This document shows, in pieces, positions 8,536-17,051 of a stretch of 64,000 nucleotides of DNA. This DNA is from Aphanothece sacrum FPU1 (lineage in GTDB: Bacteria > Cyanobacteriota > Cyanobacteriia > Cyanobacteriales > Microcystaceae). A model generated the notes under the pieces. That model did no database searches. It was not told the origin of the DNA and saw nothing but the letters and a program-made list of their open reading frames with translations. The translations under genes and the position numbers were made by a program. The DNA is taken from positions 1 through 64,000 of the forward strand of contig NZ_BDQK01000015.1 in the NCBI RefSeq assembly GCF_003864295.1. Direction: 5' to 3'. Numbering within the stretch: position 1 is the stretch's first letter; each line of letters opens with the position of its first letter.

Positions 8536-9780
8536 GAAATTTTTTTGAGTTGCTTTAATCAGGATAACCGGATTTAAAGGGGAAAATCTAGTTAAGTTTT
8601 TCAGAGAAACTGAACGGGATATTTGAAGATTTAAAACTTGATAATCCCAATTATTGGTTTGCAACCATGTTAAACTCTGACTTAAATTTTCTAGAGTAGC
8701 TAAAGCAATAACTAAAATTCCATCTTGGACAATTTTCTCTTGACAAATTCCTAATATTTCGTTTAAATTCCCTCCACTTCCACCGATAAAAATCCGCTCT
8801 GGTTGCGGTAATTTACTGAGATTATTAGGGGCTTTTCCTGAAATAGCAACAACATTATTAACGTTTAAATTTTGACAATTTTGCTCAATTAAGGTAATAC
8901 CTATAGCTGTTTTTTCTATGGCATAAATTTGAGAGGTTGGACATAATCTCCCTATTTCAATGGAGACTGAACCTGTTCCTGCCCCAATATCCCAAATAAT
9001 TTGGTCTGGTTTTAGTTCTAATTCTCCCAAAATAAGGCAACGAATTTCTTTTTTTGTCATTAACCCAGGACGATCTTTAAAACTGAGAAAATAGTGATCT
9101 GATAATCCAAATAAAGGTAATTTTTTAGGATCTATATTTAATATTTTGCTTATAGATAATAAAATAAGAATGTTTAAAGGCTCAAATAATTCTGGATTAA
9201 TTATAGCTAATTCTTCTGGCTCAAACTTGATTATTTTTTCTTTAATGCTGCCCAAATTTTCACAAACAATAAAGTCATAATGAGTGGTTAAGTCTAAACT
9301 TAAATATAGACGAGCGATCGCTGATGGGTTATTCTGACTATCGGTGAGGATAGCTATTTTTTCTATTCCCTGTTGTAAGAGGGGAATTAATTCATTTAAT
9401 TCTCGACCATGACCACTAATAATTTTAGCATCTTGCCAAGGTATTTTAAGCTGATTAAATGCTAATTGTACACAATTTAGATGAGGATAAAATTGTAATT
9501 CTTCTGCTTTAAAATATTCTAATAATAATCTACCTAAACCAAAAAATAAGGGATCACCACTCACTAAAATAACAATTAATTGGTCTTCTTTATTAGATTC
9601 TTTAATGATTTCAATACTTTCTAGAAAATTACTTAATATTAGTTGTTTTGCTGGATGATTAGGAAAATAACTTAAATGGCGATCGCTTCCTACTAAAAGA
9701 GTTGCTTGATTAACAATTATTTGTACTTTTTCTGTTAATCCATTGATTCCATCTAAACCAATTCCTACTACATCAATCAT
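8506..9780 (-). CDS. cbiET: Precorrin-6Y C5,15-methyltransferase (decarboxylating), CbiE-CbiT fusion
   Basis: 424 residues. The CbiE tetrapyrrole methylase domain (about 1-200) has MIDVVGIGLDG and VSGDPLFFGLGRLL. The CbiT Rossmann methyltransferase domain (about 205-400) has WDIGAGTGSVSIEIGRL. Together they methylate C-5 and C-15 and decarboxylate the C-12 acetate chain in corrin synthesis (called CobL in the aerobic pathway). The C-terminal residues GSTGLTMVN and the stop are encoded by a MITE terminus, so the native tail has been replaced; the catalytic domains look complete. Confidence 0.93.
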   Translation of the reverse strand: MIDVVGIGLDGINGLTEKVQIIVNQATLLVGSDRHLSYFPNHPAKQLILSNFLESIEIIKESNKEDQLIVILVSGDPLFFGLGRLLLEYFKAEELQFYPHLNCVQLAFNQLKIPWQDAKIISGHGRELNELIPLLQQGIEKIAILTDSQNNPSAIARLYLSLDLTTHYDFIVCENLGSIKEKIIKFEPEELAIINPELFEPLNILILLSISKILNIDPKKLPLFGLSDHYFLSFKDRPGLMTKKEIRCLILGELELKPDQIIWDIGAGTGSVSIEIGRLCPTSQIYAIEKTAIGITLIEQNCQNLNVNNVVAISGKAPNNLSKLPQPERIFIGGSGGNLNEILGICQEKIVQDGILVIALATLENLSQSLTWLQTNNWDYQVLNLQISRSVSLKNLTRFSPLNPVILIKATQKNFGSTGLTMVN

Positions 9781-9801
9781 AGTATATTTAATAGTTAATA
9801 G

Positions 9802-9930
9802 TTCGTAGGGTGGGTTAGACGCGGCTATAATTTTGATGAAAAACTAATAAGTTTTAATCCGCGTCGTAACCCACCATTTTAAGTCTTGTAGCTCCAACAT
9901 ACATTTTATATCAAGATGTCGGGAGAGCCA
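9802..9930. repeat. Family C inverted-repeat element truncating a HEPN gene
   Basis: TTCGTAGGGTGGGTTAGACG at 9802 pairs with CGTCGTAACCCACCAT at 9862-9877. It shares the further block TGTAT...ATATCAAGATGTCGGGAG with the copy at 1780-1907. It supplies most of the short ORF downstream of the MNT gene. Confidence 0.78.
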
Positions 9931-9975
9931 GCTTTCTTTGGCTTTTTTGATAAATTTCTGCTGCTCAGATATCAT
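9844..9975 (-). pseudogene. Truncated HEPN-domain toxin remnant
   Basis: A 43-codon ORF whose ATG overlaps the TGA of the upstream MNT gene (ATGA). It starts MISEQQKFIKKAKESW, like the first helix of HEPN partners of MNT nucleotidyltransferases. It then runs into the family C repeat and stops at 9844-9846, and no catalytic RxxxxH motif remains. The partner of the antitoxin-like MNT protein is therefore destroyed. Overlap and truncation are seen directly; HEPN identity is inferred from the short N terminus and the context. Confidence 0.55.
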
Positions 9976-10295
9976 AGGATAATACCTTCTTTTTTGACAT
10001 TATAAAAAAAAGGATTATTTTCAGTTTGGAATTTTGTGGACGAAATAAAATGACGGGAGATAACAACATCATAGTTTAGACAAATTTCAGAGATTATCTG
10101 ACTGGTTTGATCAATTTCGTGATAGGGGTTAATGTCTGATTTAAGAATGACCAAAATATCAATATCAGAAAATTCTTTAGCATCTTCCCTAGCTTGCGAA
10201 CCATATAAAATAATTGCGTTAAGTTGGTCTTTATAAAAATTGAGCAAACATTGCTTAATTTCTTGTAAAATTAGTTTAAGATGTGATTTGTTCAT
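9972..10295 (-). CDS. MNT-type nucleotidyltransferase-domain protein (antitoxin of a HEPN/MNT pair)
   Basis: 107 residues with the minimal nucleotidyltransferase signature: Gly32-Ser33 in ILYGSQARED, then D44-I-D46 in FSDIDILVIL. In HEPN/MNT toxin-antitoxin systems the MNT protein adenylylates and neutralises a HEPN RNase. The partner gene follows with a 4-base overlap but is truncated by a repeat, so this is probably an orphan antitoxin. It sits between cbiC and cbiET on the same strand. Confidence 0.82.
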   Translation of the reverse strand: MNKSHLKLILQEIKQCLLNFYKDQLNAIILYGSQAREDAKEFSDIDILVILKSDINPYHEIDQTSQIISEICLNYDVVISRHFISSTKFQTENNPFFYNVKKEGIIL

Positions 10296-10358
10296 TAAAC
10301 TTTTAACCCTAATATAGACATCTCCAAAAGACTGGATTTGACCATTCTATCATCTTTA

Positions 10359-10979
10359 TTATTTTTCATAAGCTAAAATTAATAAAGCATTAATAATAGC
10401 AGAAGCAACGGGAGAACCACCTTTACGACCTTCTACACGAATTTGAGAAACATTAGTTTTAGCTAATATTTTTTTTGATTCTACCACAGAAACAAAACCT
10501 ACAGGAACCCCAATAATTAAACTTGGTTTGATGGTTAAATCCGCTATTTTTTGACATAATGCCAGTAAAGCAGTGGGAGCATTTCCTATAACATAAATTG
10601 CTTCAGGATATTGCTCAAAACACTTTAATATTCCGGTTTCTGTACGAGTTTTTCCAGGGAGAGCATCAGACACCTGTTCAATAGCCGAAATTAAAGGATT
10701 ATTAAATGTTTTATTAACAAGAGTAGTAATGCCTTGTTTAACCATAGTAACATCAGTAACGATAGGAATTTGACTCCCTAAACCATCCATTCCATTCTTA
10801 ATAGCATCGGGACTAAATCTTAATAAATTTGCAAATTCAAAATCAGCAGTTGCATGAATCACACGACGAGCGATCGCATATTCCAAAGAATTAAGATTAT
10901 GATCACCCATTTCTTGATCAATAATCTCAAAACTTTTTTTTAGAATCGGATGATTTAAGGATGAAGAATAAGGATTCAT
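10359..10979 (-). CDS. cbiC: Precorrin-8X methylmutase (cobalt-precorrin-8 methylmutase)
   Basis: 206 residues. Family motifs are RRVIHATADFEFANLLRFS (with the His that shifts the methyl group), PIVTDVTMVKQGI and the C-terminal GRKGGSPVASAIINALL. The enzyme moves the C-11 methyl to C-12 to give hydrogenobyrinate or cobyrinate. Called cobH in the aerobic pathway. Only six bases from the stop of the upstream YbhN-like gene, so probably cotranscribed with it. Confidence 0.94.
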   Translation of the reverse strand: MNPYSSSLNHPILKKSFEIIDQEMGDHNLNSLEYAIARRVIHATADFEFANLLRFSPDAIKNGMDGLGSQIPIVTDVTMVKQGITTLVNKTFNNPLISAIEQVSDALPGKTRTETGILKCFEQYPEAIYVIGNAPTALLALCQKIADLTIKPSLIIGVPVGFVSVVESKKILAKTNVSQIRVEGRKGGSPVASAIINALLILAYEK

Positions 10980-10985
10980 TAAGAC

Positions 10986-11936
10986 TTATGTAAAGGAGCG
11001 ATTTCTATTATCAACAAAACGGCCTAATTCATATTTTCCTAATAACAAAACACCAACCATTAAGGGCATAAAATAATAAATTCCTCGATAAATTAATAAA
11101 GTTCCGAGGAGTGTTTCAGAAGATATAGAATCAGATAGTAATAACAACATCACAGTTTCAAATACCCCTAATCCCCCTGGTACATTACTAGCTAATCCAG
11201 CTACTTGAGCTAATAAAAATATCCCAAAAAATGCAGAATAAGAAATACTCAGAGAACCATGTAAAAGAACGTAGAAAACCCCAGCAGCTAAAGACCAATC
11301 TAAAGAAGATACCACCAATTGACCTAAAGCAATTTTAGCAGGAAGTTGAGGAAATTTAAACTTACCAAATTTTAAGGGACGACCAACAACAGTTAAGAGA
11401 AGATACCCAATAATCATCAGTAAAAATAGGGCCCCCAAAGGACGAGCAGTATTAAAAGGTAATTCTAAGAAATTAGGAATTGCTAAAGGTTCTTTTAGGA
11501 AAAGAACCCCTCCAACTACAAACATTCCTAAACCAAAGCTAAAATTACAAAAAGCCGCTACTTGAGCAATGGAAACCATAGATAAACCCCAAGCAGAATA
11601 GAAGCGATAACGAATAACACTACTGCTTAAGACTCCTAATCCGACGTTATTACTAATGGCAGAACAAATAATCCCGACTAAAGCCATTTTAGGATAAGGA
11701 AGTACATGACGAACATAAGCTACTCCAAGAATATCGTATCCTATCATAATCATATAATTTAAGCTCATCAACGCAATTGCCGCGATGACATCAATAATGG
11801 GAATAGTTGATAAACTATTCCACATATCTTGAGCTTGATATTGATGAAAATTTTCGGCAATTGTCCACAAAGATAAACCAAAAACTACTAAACTAATAAA
11901 AGGGGGAATCCATCGGCAAATAGGTTTTTTTAACAT
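10986..11936 (-). CDS. YbhN/UPF0104-family (LPG synthase TM domain) membrane protein
   Basis: 316 residues and about eight transmembrane helices, with SNNVGLGVLSSSVIRYRFYSAWG and AGLASNVPGGLGVFETVMLLLL, the signature motifs of the lysylphosphatidylglycerol synthase membrane region (UPF0104). The soluble aminoacyl transferase domain of MprF is absent, so it is a stand-alone flippase-like protein. Substrate unknown. First gene of a likely operon with cbiC. Confidence 0.83.
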   Translation of the reverse strand: MLKKPICRWIPPFISLVVFGLSLWTIAENFHQYQAQDMWNSLSTIPIIDVIAAIALMSLNYMIMIGYDILGVAYVRHVLPYPKMALVGIICSAISNNVGLGVLSSSVIRYRFYSAWGLSMVSIAQVAAFCNFSFGLGMFVVGGVLFLKEPLAIPNFLELPFNTARPLGALFLLMIIGYLLLTVVGRPLKFGKFKFPQLPAKIALGQLVVSSLDWSLAAGVFYVLLHGSLSISYSAFFGIFLLAQVAGLASNVPGGLGVFETVMLLLLSDSISSETLLGTLLIYRGIYYFMPLMVGVLLLGKYELGRFVDNRNRSFT

Positions 11937-12628
11937 GGGAGGAGTTAGAAGAATGATGATAAAGTAGGTTCTTTAAATGGGCAAAATTTGCTCAACTTTA
12001 AAGGATGAAAATTGTAGCACATGAAATAGAATTTCCCTATTTTTGACGATTATCTATCTAAATTTTGTTCAAGCTAATCGACTTTTTCAATCTGAATCTC
12101 AAGGTGTTTATTCTTCCTAGTAATCTTTATAATTAAAAATTACTGTAAATTAGGCAATAGGATACCCATCAGTCTTTTATGGTAAATTTAAGACCTTAGT
12201 TTGACAGAATATAAACTTAAGATGAACTCAATCTATACCTAACCTAAATTATTGGTGAACTGTAACACCCGAATCTTGCCTGTAATAGAAGCTTATGTTA
12301 CAGTCTTTATATTTAATTTAGACTTGCTATGAGTAAATGAGTTCTAACACATCAGATAAAAACAGATTTATCGGAATAAGAAAACAGCACCAGTTCCGAG
12401 GGGAATCAAATTTCCTTCTTAAGTGTATAGCTTATTCAAACAATTTCGTCAAGAATTTTGTCACGATTCTTGTTTTTTTTATCTTTTTTGTAACTAATAA
12501 TACAATAATGATGGATTTCAGGGGGTTAGTCTAGGACAATATTGAATTTTTTATTAATTTTTAAGGGGTCAGAATTTTTATCCGTTAGATTTAATTGAGA
12601 ATTAATTCTGAACGCCTGAACTCCCAGA
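11937..12628. other. Intergenic gap of about 690 bases, no supported gene
   Basis: AT-rich. A 65-codon plus-strand ORF at 12337-12534 has no ribosome-binding site and a composition like the flanking non-coding DNA. A loose inverted repeat (ACTGTAAC at about 12258, GTTACAG at about 12297) is the only structure I see. Confidence 0.5.
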
Positions 12629-14638
12629 TTATTTCGTAATTATTAACTTATATTTCAGAGGTTTATCAGATTTAGCCACAATAGTAAATTCATAATAGCC
12701 ACTTTCTGAAAGTTCTCCTGACCATTGTTGTTGGGTAGAGTCTTCTAAAAGATTATTGGTTCCCGTAGGGGAATAAATCGATAAAAAAGTATCACCATTA
12801 GTTTCGAGTTTAACGGCAAGATTTTGAGATGCTTCTAAACGAACAACATAAGCTTTTCCTGCCCCTGGTTGTAAGGTTTCTTCTCGTTCAATTGTCGGGT
12901 TTTCTGAATCAAAAAAAAGTGCCTCATAGTTTGACCCTGACTGTAATGCAGTTAAGGTATCTAATATCATGGCTGTCCAAATTTGTCCTAGAGGTTGATC
13001 AATAAAGTTTTCCTCTTTTTGTTCAGGAAAAGCTCTAAAAAATCGACCGTCTACTAAATCATAAACAGCACGACTACTCAAATGTAAATTATTAGCTAGA
13101 AGTTTCCAGTTATCTCGTTGAGTTTGGTTATAAGTTCCGATTCCTTCTAACGCTTCTGGACTTAAAGATCCCAATATATCGAGAAGATTATCTCCGGTCT
13201 GATCCCATTTTTTGCGCCAAGAATCATCTTCCGGTTCATTACTAAGCGCACGACCTTTTTCACTGGGATATTGTTGTCCAAAAACTTCATCAACCAAACT
13301 AACAAATAAAGTGTGATCAATCCCTAACTTTTGACGACGTGTTCGTAATTGGGTTTTGCGTTGAAACTCTTCATCACTAATTTCAGAAGGACTCTCAGAG
13401 GTTGTTTTCTCAGAGAACACTTTGGGACTTTCTGCTTGAGTGGGATTGAGAAATTGAGAAATCCAAGTTTTCCCGGCCCACCATCCGACCATTCCTGATC
13501 CTAAAATTAGCATCAAGACAAGTATAAGTTTACTTAAACACCCAGAAACGGAACTTTTAGCGGGACTGCTAGTTAATGCCATTGTCGTCTCAGTCTTAGA
13601 TAAATTGGGTATAAGGGTGTCTTCTGTGGAAGTCGTGTCAGGGATGTTGGATTCAGTAGCATCTGGAGCTACAATTATCGTCGGTGGGGTAACTGATGAC
13701 GAGTAAACAGAAGACGGATCTAAGTGAGGAGTAGAGACGCTGAGGCTATCGATAACTTCTTGGGCAGAAGTATAACGATCTTTAGGATGTTTGGCCAGCA
13801 TTTTGCTCAGTACGGGGGTTAATGAGGAACTTAGAGCTAATTCTGAGGGCCAATGACCTGTGTGTGGATCAATAAGCTCTAAAGGTTCTTTCCCACTGAG
13901 TAAGACTAAAGCAGTGGCCGCTAAGCCGTATAAATCACTATGGCTAGAGACGAGGCCTTGTTCAATCTGTTCCTGGGGTGCATAACCAGATTGCCCAACT
14001 TGCATAATTTGTCCAGTTAGGACTTGAGATTGGGTAAAAAAGCTATTAGCGATCGCAGATAATTGTTTAATGCTGCCAAAATCGATTAAAACAGGCAATT
14101 TATCTGAATCACGACAAATAATGTTATCTGGGGTAATATCTCGATGAATAATGCCCCGATGATGAAGATAGGCTAAAACAGGTAAAACATTTAATAAAAA
14201 TTCGGTAACTTCTGACTCAGTAAAAAAGTGTCCTTGACTGAGACGATGGGTTAAAAGTTCGCGGTAGGTGGGGCCGATAATATAATCTTGGACTAAAAAT
14301 AATCCTTTGTTTTCCCCTTCTGGTAAGGGAAATAATTCCCGAAAGCGAGGAATTTGAGGATGATCCAAAGTATAAAGTGCTTGAGCTTTCCGTTGAAATA
14401 GTTCTTCTGTTTTTTGCAATCCTTCGGAACTTTGGACTTCGGGTGCAAATTCTTGGAGAATACAATATTCATTAAAACGGTGACGATCTTCTGCTAAATA
14501 GGTACGTTCCAACTTTCCCCGACCCAGTTGGCGTAAGATATGATAGCGATGATTAACCGTTTCTTGAGGCTTTAACCCAGTATCCATGTAACCCATCATC
14601 TGGTGATTATGCTTCCTCATGGCCATTAAGTGAGTCAT
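12629..14638 (-). CDS. Cyanobacterial Ser/Thr protein kinase-like membrane protein
   Basis: 669 residues. The N-terminal kinase domain (about 31-295) has the glycine loop LGRGKLERTYLAED, HRDITPDN (Asp167) and DFGSIK (Asp186). The usual beta-3 lysine (K in cyanobacterial VLKEFAP) is replaced by Gln62 in CILQEFAPEV, so ATP positioning may be impaired. One membrane helix lies near 368-392. The extracytoplasmic C terminus ends in a PPC-like beta domain (about 575-669, VRLEASQNLAVKLE). The sequence predicts a receptor-type pseudokinase or atypical kinase. It is divergent from htpG; several in-frame ATGs leave the start uncertain. Confidence 0.82.
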   Translation of the reverse strand: MTHLMAMRKHNHQMMGYMDTGLKPQETVNHRYHILRQLGRGKLERTYLAEDRHRFNEYCILQEFAPEVQSSEGLQKTEELFQRKAQALYTLDHPQIPRFRELFPLPEGENKGLFLVQDYIIGPTYRELLTHRLSQGHFFTESEVTEFLLNVLPVLAYLHHRGIIHRDITPDNIICRDSDKLPVLIDFGSIKQLSAIANSFFTQSQVLTGQIMQVGQSGYAPQEQIEQGLVSSHSDLYGLAATALVLLSGKEPLELIDPHTGHWPSELALSSSLTPVLSKMLAKHPKDRYTSAQEVIDSLSVSTPHLDPSSVYSSSVTPPTIIVAPDATESNIPDTTSTEDTLIPNLSKTETTMALTSSPAKSSVSGCLSKLILVLMLILGSGMVGWWAGKTWISQFLNPTQAESPKVFSEKTTSESPSEISDEEFQRKTQLRTRRQKLGIDHTLFVSLVDEVFGQQYPSEKGRALSNEPEDDSWRKKWDQTGDNLLDILGSLSPEALEGIGTYNQTQRDNWKLLANNLHLSSRAVYDLVDGRFFRAFPEQKEENFIDQPLGQIWTAMILDTLTALQSGSNYEALFFDSENPTIEREETLQPGAGKAYVVRLEASQNLAVKLETNGDTFLSIYSPTGTNNLLEDSTQQQWSGELSESGYYEFTIVAKSDKPLKYKLIITK

Positions 14639-14776
14639 TGTACCTCAAATAGTTGCCAACTACCAAGAGTTCGGAAATCCACATCTGTTTGGGGGGACAA
14701 TCCCAAAGTGAAAATGTAACCAAGATCAGGCACAATCAGTAATGAAAATCAGTAATTTTTTCTCAACTAAGAAGCT

Positions 14777-16756
14777 ATGACGGTACTAGAAAAAGGCAAT
14801 ATTACGATTCATACCGAGAATATCTTCCCTATTATTAAGAAGTCTCTCTACACAGACCATGAAATCTTCTTACGGGAATTAATCTCTAATGCGGTTGATG
14901 CGATTTCTAAGCTTAAAATGGCCTCGTTTGCGGGGGAAGTATCAGGAGAAGTTCCTGATCCTGAAATTGTTATTAGAGTAGACGACAGTAATAAAACTCT
15001 TTCTATCTCTGATAATGGCATTGGTATGACTCCTGATGAGATTAAAAAATATATTAATCAGGTAGCTTTTTCCAGTGCGGAAGAATTTATTCAAAAGTAT
15101 CAAAAAGATGCTAATGATTTAATTGGTCATTTTGGTTTAGGGTTTTATTCTGCTTTTATGGTGGCTAAAAAGGTAGAAATTGACACTCTATCTTATCAAC
15201 CGGGATCACCTGCTATTCATTGGTCTTGTGATGGTTCTCCTGAATTTGAATTAACTGAATCTTCTCGTACTCAAATAGGGACAACTGTTACTTTAACTTT
15301 AATGGATGACGAGCAAGAATATCTTGCACCGGAACGCATTCGTCAGTTAGTCAAAACCTATTCTGATTTTATGTCGGTTCCTATCAAATTTGATAACGAG
15401 ATTATTAATAAACAAAAGTCACCTTGGAAAGAATCTGCTCAAAATTTGACCTCAGATGACTATTTAGAGTTCTATCGTTATCTTTATCCTTTTCAAGAAG
15501 AACCTTTACTTTGGGTACACTTAAATACTGATTATCCTTACTTACTCAATGGGATTCTTTATTTCCCTAAACTTCGTCCTGATGTAGATGTTTCTCAAGG
15601 ACATATTAAACTGTTTTGTAATCAAGTATTTGTCAGTGATCATTGTGAAGAAATCATCCCTGAATTTTTAATGCCATTACGAGGTGTCATTGATAGTCCT
15701 GATATTCCTCTTAATGTTTCTCGTAGTGCCTTAACTAATCATCGCACAGTTCGTAGTATAGCTAATCATATCGCTAAAAAGATTGCAGATCGTCTCAAAT
15801 CTCTTTACGATGAAACTCCAGAAGAATATCTTCGTTGTTGGGAAGATGTAGGAACTTTTGTTAAATATGGTTCTCTCAAAGATGAGAAGTTCAAGAAGCA
15901 AGTTGAAGACATTTTAGTCTATAAAACTACCTATAAACCCACTGAGACAACTTCTGCTAATGATAGTCCAAAAATTGAAGTAGAAAGCGATGATGTTTGG
16001 CAAAATGTAGAAAGTGAGAAACAAGGTGAGTTTACTTACGAAAAAGCGGGTTATACAACCCTCAAATCTTATCTAGAACGCAATAAAGAACGACATGAAA
16101 ATCGAGTCTTTTACTGCACTGATACTAATACCCAAGCGACTTATGTAGAACTCTATAAAGGTCAGGGTATAGAAATCCTGTTTATGGACTCTTTCATAGA
16201 CACAAATTACTTTATTCCTTTCTTAGAAAGAGAATATTCTGAGGTAAAATTCTCACGGGTAGATTCAGAGTTAGACAAAACTTTGTTACAAGAGGATAAA
16301 GCTAATGAAATAGTTGACCCAACTACTAATAAAACCCGCAGTGAACAAATTAAAGAAATCTTTGAACTTGCATTAAATAAACCTCAAGTGAATATTCGCA
16401 CTGAGGCTTTAAAATCAGATAATCCTCAAAGTACACCCCCGGCAATGGTATTATTACCAGAGGCAATGCGACGTTTTCGGGAAATGATGGCCTTGTCACA
16501 ACAACAAGGAATGGAATTTCCAGATGATCATGTTTTAGTTATTAATACAACTCACCCATTAATTGAAAATATCTATCAATTAAGTCAGGGAAGTATTGTA
16601 CAAGCGAGTGGTGATTCTCCTTCTCAAGAAATGGCTAAAATGTTGTGTCAGCACGTCTATGATTTAGCTTTAATCTCTCAAAAAGGGTTAGATGCAGAGG
16701 GGATGAAATCATTTGTAGAACGGTCTAATCAGGTGTTAACTCGTTTGACTAAATAG
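14777..16756 (+). CDS. htpG: Molecular chaperone HtpG (Hsp90)
   Basis: 659 residues, the length of cyanobacterial HtpG. The GHKL ATPase domain has ELISNAVDAISKL, DNGIGMT and GHFGLGFYSAFMVA. The middle domain has PLNVSRSAL with the catalytic Arg, and a C-terminal dimerisation region is present. Cytosolic ATP-dependent chaperone with roles in heat and oxidative stress and, in cyanobacteria, phycobilisome assembly. Single gene followed by a hairpin terminator. Confidence 0.97.
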   Translation: MTVLEKGNITIHTENIFPIIKKSLYTDHEIFLRELISNAVDAISKLKMASFAGEVSGEVPDPEIVIRVDDSNKTLSISDNGIGMTPDEIKKYINQVAFSSAEEFIQKYQKDANDLIGHFGLGFYSAFMVAKKVEIDTLSYQPGSPAIHWSCDGSPEFELTESSRTQIGTTVTLTLMDDEQEYLAPERIRQLVKTYSDFMSVPIKFDNEIINKQKSPWKESAQNLTSDDYLEFYRYLYPFQEEPLLWVHLNTDYPYLLNGILYFPKLRPDVDVSQGHIKLFCNQVFVSDHCEEIIPEFLMPLRGVIDSPDIPLNVSRSALTNHRTVRSIANHIAKKIADRLKSLYDETPEEYLRCWEDVGTFVKYGSLKDEKFKKQVEDILVYKTTYKPTETTSANDSPKIEVESDDVWQNVESEKQGEFTYEKAGYTTLKSYLERNKERHENRVFYCTDTNTQATYVELYKGQGIEILFMDSFIDTNYFIPFLEREYSEVKFSRVDSELDKTLLQEDKANEIVDPTTNKTRSEQIKEIFELALNKPQVNIRTEALKSDNPQSTPPAMVLLPEAMRRFREMMALSQQQGMEFPDDHVLVINTTHPLIENIYQLSQGSIVQASGDSPSQEMAKMLCQHVYDLALISQKGLDAEGMKSFVERSNQVLTRLTK

Positions 16757-16765
16757 TTTCATTTT

Positions 16766-16806
16766 TGCAAATTTATTATTGCAAATTTATTGTGGCAAAT
16801 TTATTC
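16766..16806. repeat. Three tandem copies of a GCAAATTTATT unit
   Basis: TTGCAAATTTATTA, TTGCAAATTTATTG and TGGCAAATTTATTC lie head to tail just after the htpG stop. Confidence 0.7.
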
Positions 16807-16833
16807 AGCCTAAAGGCTGATACTATATAAACT

Positions 16834-16857
16834 AAGCCTGGCGACCCAGGCTTTTTT
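16834..16857 (+). terminator. Hairpin terminator downstream of htpG
   Basis: AAGCCTGG, loop CGAC, CCAGGC, then a run of T. The hairpin sits within a short repeat but has the geometry of an intrinsic terminator. Confidence 0.6.
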
Positions 16858-17051
16858 ATCTAATTTTAGATTGTAGGTTGGGTTGAGGCACGAAACCCAA
16901 CGTTGTGAGAAAATTAGGAAAAGTATTTAACAGTGTTAAATCCCTACAAGGGTGTATTTGTAGGGACATAATCTTATTATTTCTTAGTATATTTTTGCTT
17001 CTCCCTTATATTAAAATCAATTTACGGATATAGTGGTCTAGAATAATTATC

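Noticed and set aside
12337-12534. 65-codon plus-strand ORF
   Set aside because: No ribosome-binding site, composition like the surrounding AT-rich gap, and no recognisable motif.
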